Shown here one piece after another: positions 17,278 to 25,364 of a stretch of 64,000 nucleotides of DNA (positions within the stretch are counted from its first letter, which is position 1; each line of letters starts with the position of its first letter). Both the position numbers and the translations under genes were made by a program. This stretch comes from Bin80 sp026709335 (GTDB lineage: Bacteria; Bacteroidota; Rhodothermia; Rhodothermales; Bin80). The notes under the pieces were generated by a model, which did no database searches, was not told where the DNA came from, and worked only from the letters and a program-made list of their open reading frames with translations. The stretch is from contig OZ241385.1 of assembly GCA_965200825.1 (NCBI GenBank), positions 1,860,001 through 1,924,000 on the forward strand, given 5' to 3'.

Positions 17278-17685
17278 ATGGTTGATCAATTCTTTCTACG
17301 CAAAAACTCTCAGCTCATTGAATCTGTTGATCAAGGAGTCAATACCTGGATTAATTACCCGAATCCTGTCTCTCCCGGCCTCTTTGCTGCGAAGGCTCTA
17401 ATCAACCCCGGTAAGGGGCATGACTTTCATCGACATCCAGAGCGCGAAGAATTGATCGTTGTACTGGAGGGAACAATCGAACAGTGGATTGACCAATCCT
17501 GTCAATTTTTGTCTCCCGGGGATGCTGTAGTGATCCCGGCGGGGCTACCTCATGCTTCATTCAACACTGGCAAAACTCCCGCTTTACTTTTCGTAACTCT
17601 GACAGGAGCAAAGCTCGAGATTCCACTTGCAGAAGATTTATCCACACAGAAACCGTGGAGCACTCTTCGTCCTGCTAAACTCTGA
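17278..17685 (+). CDS. Cupin-domain protein
   Basis: A 135-residue single-domain cupin. Motif 1 appears as HDFHRHPEREELIVVLEG (the two His and the Glu being metal ligands) and motif 2 as GDAVVIPAGLPHASFNTG (the closing His). The small size suggests a metal-binding sugar isomerase or dioxygenase-like role, or a non-catalytic sensor; the sequence does not discriminate. It is the second gene of the operon, adjacent to the TIM-barrel gene with no spacer and 4 bp before the large lipoprotein gene. Confidence 0.88.
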   Translation: MVDQFFLRKNSQLIESVDQGVNTWINYPNPVSPGLFAAKALINPGKGHDFHRHPEREELIVVLEGTIEQWIDQSCQFLSPGDAVVIPAGLPHASFNTGKTPALLFVTLTGAKLEIPLAEDLSTQKPWSTLRPAKL

Positions 17686-17689
17686 CTCC

Positions 17690-20629
17690 ATGAAATCACA
17701 CGCACTACCTATTTTTGCAGCCCTTCTCTTGGCTGGATGCACGGGAAAGGCAACATTACATTATTCCCCTGCTAGCAACAGTGTGACGGTACATCAACTT
17801 CAGGCACCACTCACTCCCGAAGAAACTCTTACACGGCTAGAGGTACCCGATGGTTTTCAGGTTCATGTATTTGCACATGAACCTGATATTATCAATCCAA
17901 TTGCGCTCACATGGGATGAGCGTGGAAGATTGTGGGTTGTTGAGTCAACGAATTATCCACATGATCATGTCGGTGAAGAATCTGGCACAGATCGAATTAC
18001 GATCTGTGAAGATACAGATGGCGATTATCGGGCAGATCGGTTTATTCGATTTGCTGAAAATCTTCCACTCACTACCGGGATTGCCCTAGTCAAAGGAGGG
18101 GCAATCGTCGGACAAGCTCCCAATCTGGTCTTCCTGAAAGATACGGACGGGGATGACCTTGCAGACGAAAAGCATGTGATCTTACGTGACGCTTTTGGTA
18201 CCTATGATACACACGCCGTGATGAGCAACTTAAAAATTGGGCTGGATAATTTTCTTTGGGGAGCCGTCGGATACAGTGGTCTCTATGAACCTGGCCGAGC
18301 ACCTGACCCGGAGGCACTTATCCTCAGACGAGGAATATTTCGGGTCCAGGTGGATGGAACAGATCTGGAGCCCGTTGCTGAATTCAACAATAACACATGG
18401 GGCCTCGGCATTGGAGAAGATAATACGATCTACGGATCTACGGCAAATAATAATCATGCAGTTGTAGTCGGAATCCCCCTGCGCTACCAAACTGGAATGA
18501 ATGTGGCTTATGTTCAGAGCCACTATATGGTAAAACATTCGTCTGAGCGCCAGCTTCAGCAGGTAGACTTTCGTGATGGCTATACCGCAGCGGCCGGGGC
18601 ATTTCCATATAATGGCCGCCGTTTTCCATCCGAGTATTGGGGAGCTTTAATGGTTTCCGAGCCTACGGCGCATGTGGTGCATGCATCAAGACTGGTACCG
18701 GATGGGAGCATCGAAAAAGAGCCTGAAGGGGATATCCTGAATATTCTGGCGAGTAGTGATGAATGGGTTGCCCCGGTTTTTGCTGATATCGGGCCAGACG
18801 AAAATCTGTGGGTTGCTGACTGGTACAATCCTGTAATTCAACATAACCCGGATCGAAGGGGGATGGTGAATCAAATTTGGAATGACAAAGCAGGGCCAGG
18901 GAATGCACACCTAAACCCATTACGTGACCGTGAACATGGACGAATCTATGTGATTTCGTACGGAGAAGGATCACCTCTGCCCCATCTTTCCTATGATGAT
19001 ACCGAAGGGCTACTGAAAGCTTTGCAGAGTACCAATCAGTTCTGGCGACTCACGGCACAGAGAATGTTGATCGAAAATGATACTAAAGGAATTGAAGATG
19101 ATCTGACTCAGCTAGTTCTCCGCAAGGCATTGGATGAAACAGGATTTGATCCCGGCGCAGTGCATGCGCTCTGGACATTGCATGGCCTTGGAGCAGGAGA
19201 AGCACTCGCAAGTATTTCGGCGGAGGCTCTGTCTCATCCATCTGCGGCCGTTCGTAAAGCCGGTATTCAAACACTCCCTCCAACTGTGGAAAGTAGCAAG
19301 CTCCTGATTGAAAAACGTGTCTTTGTTGATGAAAGTTTGAGTGTTCGTCTGAGTGCACTTCTGGCAGCAAACGACTATGCCAACGAATTAGATCCTCGCA
19401 TTCTTACGGAGGCTGGAGCTGCAGTCCAGGGTGGTGACGCTTGGCTCATTGCAGCTTACCAGGCCATGGCTCCTATTGGTATTGTCAAAACTGAAGAGTA
19501 TCCTGTGGAACAACCCCAGGAACAGCATGATTTCCCTCCTGCATACCTCAAAATAGATGCACCGGATGGTCTCATGCGGTTTGATACACCTATCTTGCAA
19601 GCCTTTTCTGGACAGGAAATCACCATTGATTTTTCGAATCTGCACCCGGACCTCCACAATATTGTATTCCTGGATTTAGGAACAGATGTTCAGGCATTTG
19701 GACAGGATCTGGATCGATATATGACGGATCCTTCAAGTTCAGATACAGAGTATATTCCTCCCGACAGGATACATGAAGTTCTCGGCTCCACTGGTGTATT
19801 ACCCCAAGGCGAATCAGCAAGTACGACCATCGGCCCGCTCTCCAAAGGAGTTTATACGTTCTTGTGTTCTGTGCCTGGACACTGGGCGCTGATGCAGGGG
19901 ACGCTGGAAATTTCAGATCCTCCGGATCTACCTCGCAACGATGCAAAATGGACATGGACCGGATCTAATCCTGATCTTGCACCAATTGTGTATTTGGCAG
20001 GCGGTGCCAGCCGCACCTCTCAATCTCACTATCATGCGCGTGTATTTGGGTTTGCAGATGGACAGATCCTGTTTCATAATGGCGAGCGCTCTTTCTTTTA
20101 TACAGAGGCATCCGACGAGATATTTTCTGAACTCCTCGATGACGCATCTTTGCTCGCACTTGCCAACAATAAACCGATTGAAAGGGACGAAAGTCGTCGG
20201 TCAATCATGCAGCATGTGGAAGCTGGTCGACCGCTCCTTATCACACATCCTGCCTCTTGGTATAATTGGGAAGATTGGCCCGACTACAATGAATTTCTCG
20301 TTGGCGGAGGGGCACGCAGTCATGAGCCAATTCGGACATTCTCTGTGGAAGTACTGCAACCCAATCACCCACTCATGGACGAAGTACCCGCAAGGTTTGA
20401 GATTACGGACGAACTATATCGGGCTGAACTCCTGCCCGAAGCAAATGCAAACATTCTTGCCATTGGACGCTCCCATGAAACCAACGAGGTATATCCAGTG
20501 ATCTGGGTTCGCCAAGTTGGAGAGGCCAAAATCCTTGTTAACACTCTCGGGCATGATGATCGTGCACATGATCACCTTGCATATAAACGCATTATTATGA
20601 ACGCTCGTAAGTGGTTGTTGCCTCATTAA
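17690..20629 (+). CDS. Lipoprotein: beta-propeller dehydrogenase-like, HEAT, cupredoxin and ThuA domains
   Basis: A 979-residue multidomain lipoprotein (lipobox LLAGC, Cys17). Residues of about 45-430 form a PVC-type sugar-dehydrogenase-like six-bladed propeller (VPDGFQVHVFAHEPDIINPIA, ERGRLWVVES, DTDGDYRADR). A HEAT-like helical stretch follows, to about 600. A cupredoxin domain at about 630-745 carries a His in HPDLHN and the C-x4-H-x4-M set CSVPGHWALM, so type-1 copper ligands look complete. A C-terminal ThuA-like domain (about 765-979) has GRPLLITHPASWYNW and GEAKILVNTLGHD. No CxxCH heme motif is present, unlike many relatives. The frame opens at 17627, but ATG 17690 gives the signal peptide. 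It lies 10 bp before the sulfatase start. Confidence 0.86.
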   Translation: MKSHALPIFAALLLAGCTGKATLHYSPASNSVTVHQLQAPLTPEETLTRLEVPDGFQVHVFAHEPDIINPIALTWDERGRLWVVESTNYPHDHVGEESGTDRITICEDTDGDYRADRFIRFAENLPLTTGIALVKGGAIVGQAPNLVFLKDTDGDDLADEKHVILRDAFGTYDTHAVMSNLKIGLDNFLWGAVGYSGLYEPGRAPDPEALILRRGIFRVQVDGTDLEPVAEFNNNTWGLGIGEDNTIYGSTANNNHAVVVGIPLRYQTGMNVAYVQSHYMVKHSSERQLQQVDFRDGYTAAAGAFPYNGRRFPSEYWGALMVSEPTAHVVHASRLVPDGSIEKEPEGDILNILASSDEWVAPVFADIGPDENLWVADWYNPVIQHNPDRRGMVNQIWNDKAGPGNAHLNPLRDREHGRIYVISYGEGSPLPHLSYDDTEGLLKALQSTNQFWRLTAQRMLIENDTKGIEDDLTQLVLRKALDETGFDPGAVHALWTLHGLGAGEALASISAEALSHPSAAVRKAGIQTLPPTVESSKLLIEKRVFVDESLSVRLSALLAANDYANELDPRILTEAGAAVQGGDAWLIAAYQAMAPIGIVKTEEYPVEQPQEQHDFPPAYLKIDAPDGLMRFDTPILQAFSGQEITIDFSNLHPDLHNIVFLDLGTDVQAFGQDLDRYMTDPSSSDTEYIPPDRIHEVLGSTGVLPQGESASTTIGPLSKGVYTFLCSVPGHWALMQGTLEISDPPDLPRNDAKWTWTGSNPDLAPIVYLAGGASRTSQSHYHARVFGFADGQILFHNGERSFFYTEASDEIFSELLDDASLLALANNKPIERDESRRSIMQHVEAGRPLLITHPASWYNWEDWPDYNEFLVGGGARSHEPIRTFSVEVLQPNHPLMDEVPARFEITDELYRAELLPEANANILAIGRSHETNEVYPVIWVRQVGEAKILVNTLGHDDRAHDHLAYKRIIMNARKWLLPH

Positions 20630-21291
20630 GGAAACAGCCATGATCGTTCGCCTGCTGCCATTGCTCCTTCTCTGCGCTACCTGTAAACCTGAGTTTCCGC
20701 CCAATATTGTTCTCATTATGGCGGATGACATGGGTTACGAAACACTGGGCGTGAATGGAGGATTAAGCTACGAAACACCCTACCTGGATTCGCTTGCCCT
20801 CCATGGCATGCGCTTTACCCAAGCATTTTCCACCCCGCTCTGTCCCCCAAGTAGGGTGAAGTTGATGACTGGAAAATACAGTTTTCGTAATTATATCGGA
20901 TTTGGCCTGCTTGCCCCAACCGAGCAAACCTTTGCCCATTTATTGCATGATGCTGGCTATATGACCGGCATTGCAGGCAAATGGCAGTTATATGGAAACG
21001 CTTGGCAGCGAGAGTTGGCTGGACGCAGCGGCTCAACCCCGAAGGAAGCTGGTTTTGAAGAATTTGCTCTCTGGCAGTACACAGAATTGGGGAGTCGGTA
21101 CAAATCACCAATGATACACTATTCAGGACAGGAGCCCAAGATATTCCATAATGAGTACGGGCCAGATCTGTTTACAGATTATATTGAAGGATTTTTCAAT
21201 AGGCATCAAGACAGATCGTTCTTTTTATACTTCCCGATGGCCTTGCCACATGATCCATTTTTGCCACCACCCGGACATCCAGATTTTGATG

Positions 21292-21299
21292 AACTTGAT
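21292..21299 (+). repeat. Target-site duplication, left copy (AACTTGAT)
   Basis: Eight bases identical to 22690-22697 flank the inserted element. One copy belongs to the sulfatase codons for E-L-D; the other would be extra. Confidence 0.85.
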
Positions 21300-21323
21300 G
21301 GGAATTATATATTTGGTTACGCA
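21300..21323 (+). repeat. Left terminal inverted repeat
   Basis: A 24-bp end repeat starting GGGAATTATATA, paired with 22666-22689 in inverse orientation. Matches occur at positions 1-3, 5-12, 17 and 19-24. It begins on the base after the duplication and ends on the base next to the tnpB stop codon. Confidence 0.8.
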
Positions 21324-21450
21324 TTATGCAATCTCCAAATATCCATTTGACGGATCAATGGAGTGCCGAACGGCAACGCTCCTCCCTCGTCCAGTAGCCC
21401 CAATCCCGGAGGCCAAGATATTTGCAGACGCGTTCAGATCTGTATGTTCC
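21300..21450 (-). ncRNA. Candidate omega (guide scaffold) RNA at the tnpB 3' end
   Basis: TnpB nucleases use an RNA made from the 3' end of their own gene and the element end. Here that stretch is unusually structured. An 8-bp perfect inverted repeat ATATTTGG/CCAAATAT spans the stop codon (21309-21342), and a bulged stem (GGAG, TGCC / GGCA, CTCC) lies at 21360-21382. The extent is a guess, and the guide would be whatever follows the element end in the minus-strand direction, here the sulfatase sequence. No expression evidence is available. Confidence 0.35.
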
Positions 21451-22565
21451 GCATGGCCACAGGCCATACACTTAAATCTACTCTGTGTTTTTCGGTTATC
21501 CTTTGCTACGTGCCCACACTGATTGCAGGTCTGAGATGTATGCTTTGGATTCACGGTAATTACCTTGCTGAATTTGTAGTCACAATACCGGTTAAATCGT
21601 CCCCATGAAGAGTTTAGGATCACGCGGTTTAAGCCTGACTTTGCTCTCACATTCTTGCCAGGTTTGTCCATTGTTCCTTTTGCAGACTTGGAGATGCTCT
21701 TTACTTGTAGATCTTCTCGTACCAGAGTTTCAGCCTTCCGTGCCAGTGCCTTGCTGTTGTGATGATCCTGATTCTTTCGAGTGTTTCTCTGTTTTCGTTT
21801 CCACTTGGCAATCTTTCGCTTGGTTACGGCTCTACGGTTCGATCCTTTCTGTTGCCGTGCCAGCTTCCTCTGATACCGTTTAATCCGAATCTCTTTTATA
21901 TCTGGTTTCTCAATCAGTAACATTCCCTGATCCCCTTCCGAAGACGTCCAAGCCATGTTGTATGTATTTAGATCCACACCAACGGCCACGCCGTTCTCTG
22001 TCTTTTCAGGTGTCGGAATCCTATAAATCACGCTCATCTTCCAGTACCGCCCCTCTTTCTTTACCGTCAACTCAATCGGCTCACCGTCCGGGTATGGATT
22101 GCCTCCATTGCGCCTGAACTTCATCCAACCAACCTTCTGGATATACACACTATCCTCTACAATCTTGAACAATCCTTTTGTTGCTGTAAACGAATCTGTC
22201 TGCTTATGCTTCCTGTGAAAATCAGGACGGTTCGCCGTGCCCTTGAAATATCTCTGCCACGCATCCGCCTGATATTTCAACGCATACCGAACAATAGCAA
22301 ATGAGTATTCTGACAGCCAGTCCACTGTACCTCTGAGTTTCGTAAACCGCTTTCCCAGAGAGAAATAAGAGTACTGTGGGTTCTCTTTGATTTCATCTTG
22401 GTACTCTTCATTGCATTCGGCAAGAATCTCATTCCATACAAATCGACATGCATCGGCCAAGCCTGCCAGTTTCTTTGCTTTACTTCGTGTTCCAGGGCAT
22501 AGACGGTACTCAAGTCCTCGATAGGAACAGTCCTGATTTTTATTGTTTGAATTCCCCACGGGCAT
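21324..22565 (-). CDS. tnpB: TnpB RNA-guided nuclease (transposon-encoded)
   Basis: A 413-residue TnpB of normal length, ancestor type of Cas12. The RuvC-like catalytic triad appears complete: Asp198 (GVDLN), Glu284 (LVRED) and Asp376 (HTDLNAS). The zinc ribbon CNQCG...CMACG (Cys347, 350, 366, 369) sits between the last two. The basic central segment (KRKIAKWKRKQRNTRK) is typical of nucleic-acid binding. The start ATG 22565 gives a short extra N-terminus (MPVGNSNNKN) before the conserved YRLCPGTRSKAKKLAGLADACRFVWNE. Nothing is truncated, so it may be active as an RNA-guided endonuclease. It is oriented opposite to the sulfatase it interrupts. Confidence 0.95.
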   Translation of the reverse strand: MPVGNSNNKNQDCSYRGLEYRLCPGTRSKAKKLAGLADACRFVWNEILAECNEEYQDEIKENPQYSYFSLGKRFTKLRGTVDWLSEYSFAIVRYALKYQADAWQRYFKGTANRPDFHRKHKQTDSFTATKGLFKIVEDSVYIQKVGWMKFRRNGGNPYPDGEPIELTVKKEGRYWKMSVIYRIPTPEKTENGVAVGVDLNTYNMAWTSSEGDQGMLLIEKPDIKEIRIKRYQRKLARQQKGSNRRAVTKRKIAKWKRKQRNTRKNQDHHNSKALARKAETLVREDLQVKSISKSAKGTMDKPGKNVRAKSGLNRVILNSSWGRFNRYCDYKFSKVITVNPKHTSQTCNQCGHVAKDNRKTQSRFKCMACGHAEHTDLNASANILASGIGATGRGRSVAVRHSIDPSNGYLEIA

Positions 22566-22594
22566 GGCGTTAATATAGGTAACGTTATGGTAAG

Positions 22595-22624
22595 CAATAG
22601 GCAGGATTGCGCTCCTGCCTATTG
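22595..22624 (-). repeat. 12-bp perfect hairpin between the right inverted repeat and tnpB
   Basis: CAATAGGCAGGA pairs perfectly with TCCTGCCTATTG around a 6-nt loop, 30 bp upstream of the tnpB start. It resembles the subterminal hairpins that IS200/IS605 transposases recognise. It could be the left end of an older IS605-type tnpB module now carried inside the inverted-repeat element, or a terminator that insulates tnpB from sulfatase-operon transcription. No T-run follows. Confidence 0.6.
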
Positions 22625-22665
22625 TGTCCGTGTACCCCCACCTACTGCACTAAGGTTCCAAAAAC

Positions 22666-22689
22666 TGCGTAGCATCCTATATAATCCCC
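22666..22689 (-). repeat. Right terminal inverted repeat
   Basis: Read inward on the minus strand it starts GGGGATTATATA and ends TACGCA, matching the left repeat at 18 of 24 positions. Confidence 0.8.
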
Positions 22690-22697
22690 AACTTGAT
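22690..22697 (+). repeat. Target-site duplication, right copy (AACTTGAT)
   Basis: Identical to 21292-21299. The sulfatase frame resumes at the next base with codons for P-A-T-T. Confidence 0.85.
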
Positions 22698-23402
22698 CCT
22701 GCCACGACGCGCAGCGATTCTGCATACTTCTCACCTATGATAAACTATCTGGATCAACTCGTTGGCCGTATCACCAATAAACTCCATGAACTAGGACAAT
22801 ACCACCGTACCTTGGTATTGTTTACTACAGATAACGGAACGCATCGAAACATTTTCTCACAACATGAGACTGGGCAGATCCAAGGCAGGAAAGGATTCCC
22901 TGTTGCTTCTGGAACTCATGTTCCCCTGATTGCATACTGGCCCGGAACCATTCAACCAGGTACAACAAGTGATGCACTCATAGACTTCACAGATTTTCTA
23001 CCAACCTTGATGGACGTCGCAGGCGACCTCCTACCTCACGATTATACAGTGGATGGATTGAGTTTTTATGATCAATTGATTGGACAGGCAGATACCACGC
23101 GAGATTGGATCTATTGTCATTATGATCCAAGATGGGGGCAATTTGAATCCACAAGATGGGCGCATGACCACACCTGGAAACTCTATGGAAATGGAAAATT
23201 TTTCAATTGCTCCAAAGATCCTGAAGAATTATACGCGCTAGATGATTCTACATTGGATAAACGTGCATATCAGTCCAAAGCGAAACTGCAGAGTATCTTG
23301 GATCAAATGTCACTATCGCCTCAGACAGTACCCCAAGAATGAGACAAGAGCTTACCTTAATGGTATTGTGAGTCAGGCGCACCAAACCCGCCTAGCTTTC
23401 AA

Positions 23403-24569
23403 TCAGCCAGTTAATGCCTCAATTCCCTTGACCAAGCGATCTATTGCCTCTGTCAACGTAGAAACCTGGAGCGCTCCATAGGCAATACGTAAATGTGTGC
23501 CTCCTGCCATACCAAACGTATCTCCTGGAATCGTAGCTACACGGTACTCTTGAATGAGGCGAGCCGTAAGTGACTTGGCATCAAGTGGGGTGTCAATGGA
23601 CAGTAAATAATAAAATGCTCCCTGCGACGGAGAAATCTTGACCGGAGCCTGCAAGTCACGTAGTCGCTGTAAAACCATAGTTCGAACATCAGCCATCGCA
23701 CTCAAGTACTGCCTGCAATAGTCGGCCCCCTCCTCCAGAGCTGCAAGTGCTGCCACCTGACTCAATATTGCTGGACAAATCTGATTCGTATCCTGAATCT
23801 TTCGAATATCTGCGGATATGTGTGGTGGTACTGCCATATATCCCAGCCTCCAGCCAGCCATCCCATACGCTTTGCTCATGGAAAAAAGTGAAATGGTATG
23901 AGCATGTGCCCCGGATTCACTTCCTGGAGAAAAATGTTCGGCCCCATCAAAAGTAAAATATTCATAGGCCTCATCTGACATATGATAGATCCCATGTTCA
24001 GCGCACAGGCAGTTTATTGCTTTGAGCGTTTCCGGAGTATATACAACGCCTGTTGGATTGTTTGGAGAGATGGTTACAATCGCGCGGGTCCGAGGCGTGA
24101 TTGCATGTTGAATGGCCTCCAAATCTGGTGCCAATGAATCGCTAAGCGACACCAATACAGGCTTACAGCCCGCAATGCGCGTAGCCATTTCATGATTAAA
24201 ATAATACGGCACGAGCAGAATTACTTCGTCTCCCGGACTGGTCACAGCAAGAAGTGATGCAAAGAATGCCATATTACTGCCAGCAGTGACGATAACTTCA
24301 TAGCCTGGATCCAACCGGTTTTCCGCTTGTAATTTTCTGTCAAATGCGCTTCGAAGCTCCGGTCTTCCAATAACATACCCATACCGATGAGTCTCCGAGG
24401 ATGTAATTGCCTGCGCTGCTGCCTTGAGGGCAGAATCTGGAGGTCCATAGTAAGCTACGCCTTGGCCCAGCGAAATTGTCCCCGGGTTTTCCTGCATAAG
24501 ATCTGAAACAAACCCCATGACGGGCATTTGTACAGATATCATGCGATCTGATCGTGTAGGTATGGTCAC
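23403..24569 (-). CDS. Class I/II PLP-dependent aminotransferase
   Basis: A fold-type I aminotransferase of 388 residues. The PLP lysine lies in SMSKAYGMAGWRLGY, and ISPNNPTGVVYTPE is the conserved Asn-Pro substrate/PLP segment. The N-terminus MPVMGFVSDLMQENPGTISLGQGVAYYGPP is typical of the aspartate/kynurenine/methionine aminotransferase group. The amino donor cannot be assigned. It is convergent with the interrupted sulfatase (60-bp gap) and divergent from the HAD gene (120-bp gap), so probably monocistronic. Confidence 0.93.
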   Translation of the reverse strand: MTIPTRSDRMISVQMPVMGFVSDLMQENPGTISLGQGVAYYGPPDSALKAAAQAITSSETHRYGYVIGRPELRSAFDRKLQAENRLDPGYEVIVTAGSNMAFFASLLAVTSPGDEVILLVPYYFNHEMATRIAGCKPVLVSLSDSLAPDLEAIQHAITPRTRAIVTISPNNPTGVVYTPETLKAINCLCAEHGIYHMSDEAYEYFTFDGAEHFSPGSESGAHAHTISLFSMSKAYGMAGWRLGYMAVPPHISADIRKIQDTNQICPAILSQVAALAALEEGADYCRQYLSAMADVRTMVLQRLRDLQAPVKISPSQGAFYYLLSIDTPLDAKSLTARLIQEYRVATIPGDTFGMAGGTHLRIAYGALQVSTLTEAIDRLVKGIEALTG

Positions 24570-24689
24570 AGTAACAGAGATTTATGTTAATGGGAGCGGG
24601 AAGATACTACTGTATTTCCATTCCGTATTCATTTCCAATAATGTATCGTTCCTCAGTACGGGGCGTAAAATACATTTTTCCCGTCCTGA

Positions 24690-25364
24690 ATGATACTACC
24701 CCTTACCTGTGACGCCATCTTGTTCGATCTTGACGGTGTTCTCATTGATTCCAATCATATCTACGAAAAACAGTGGTCCATATGGGCTGGAAAGCGTGGA
24801 ATTTCCTATCCACACATTCAGAAAATTCACCATGGCCGCCCAGTGACCGAAACAATCCGGATCGTGGCGCCGCATTTAGATCCCTATGAGGAAGCAGAAG
24901 CCTATCGGGATGGACTACTTGCAAGTAACGATCTTGAGCATGTTCACGCTTTTCCGGGAGTCGCTTCACTCCTGAATAACCTCCCGCCGAGTCGCTGGGC
25001 GATTGCAACAAGTGCTCCACGCCCCTCTGCCCTTCAAATGCTTCGCCATGTGGCACTACCGGTGCCAAACGTATTTATCAGTGGAGACGATATTGGTAGG
25101 GGAAAGCCTGCTCCCTATCCATACCTACGAGCGGCTTGGGGATTAAATCAGCAGATTGATCGCTGCGTCGTCATTGAAGATGCTCCGGCAGGAATTCAGT
25201 CTGGTCAATCTGCTGGAGCAAAGGTTATCGCTGTTCAGACGACCAATCACCCCAATACACTTATTAAGGCCGATCTGATCATTGACACAATTGCTGACCT
25301 CCATATAGAGGACGCTGGCACATACTTGAGAATTTCTGTGAATTCGAAAGAAGTTGACAATTAG
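24690..25364 (+). CDS. HAD-superfamily phosphatase (beta-phosphoglucomutase-like)
   Basis: A 224-residue subfamily IA HAD hydrolase. Motif I is FDLDGVLIDSN (nucleophile and acid Asp), motif II is the ATSAP segment, motif III Lys lies in GRGKPAPYPYL, and motif IV is VVIEDAPAGIQSG. A helical cap lies between motifs I and II. Most members dephosphorylate small sugar phosphates; a mutase function would normally need a different cap residue set that I cannot confirm. Start ATG 24690. No operon partner. Confidence 0.9.
   Translation: MILPLTCDAILFDLDGVLIDSNHIYEKQWSIWAGKRGISYPHIQKIHHGRPVTETIRIVAPHLDPYEEAEAYRDGLLASNDLEHVHAFPGVASLLNNLPPSRWAIATSAPRPSALQMLRHVALPVPNVFISGDDIGRGKPAPYPYLRAAWGLNQQIDRCVVIEDAPAGIQSGQSAGAKVIAVQTTNHPNTLIKADLIIDTIADLHIEDAGTYLRISVNSKEVDN

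Larger units (their letters stand above)
21300..22689 (-). mobile_element. 1390-bp tnpB-only element with terminal inverted repeats
   Basis: The insertion is bounded by imperfect 24-bp terminal inverted repeats, 18 of 24 positions matching. The left end starts GGGAATTATATA and the right end, read inward, starts GGGGATTATATA; both continue to a shared TACGCA. It is flanked by the 8-bp duplication AACTTGAT. The only gene is tnpB on the minus strand, with its stop codon directly abutting the left repeat; there is no tnpA or DDE transposase. This architecture differs from IS200/IS605 elements, which lack inverted repeats and target duplication, and suggests mobilisation in trans by a DDE transposase of a family making 8-bp duplications. 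The family cannot be named from the ends alone. Confidence 0.85.
20640..23342 (+). pseudogene. FGE-type sulfatase interrupted by a tnpB element
   Basis: The N-terminal 220 codons (20640-21299) and C-terminal 214 codons (22698-23339) form one sulfatase split by an insertion. The 5' part has a lipobox (LCATC, Cys15), IMADDMGYE with the metal Asp pair, and CPPSR at Cys68 followed by LMTGKY. The 3' part resumes with DSAYFSPMINYLDQLVGRI and LFTTDNGTH. Removing 21300-22697 (1398 bp, 466 codons) joins FDEL-D to PATTRSD in frame and gives a normal 434-residue enzyme. An AAGGAAAC stretch precedes the ATG by 5 bp. As it stands it should be inactive, unless the element excises. It is the last gene of the catabolic operon. 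Confidence 0.92.

Noticed and set aside
21292..21299. TTGAT next to the element as an ISDra2-type insertion target
   Set aside because: The motif lies at the tnpB 3' side rather than at its 5' side, and it is part of an 8-bp sequence present at both ends, so a target duplication explains it better.
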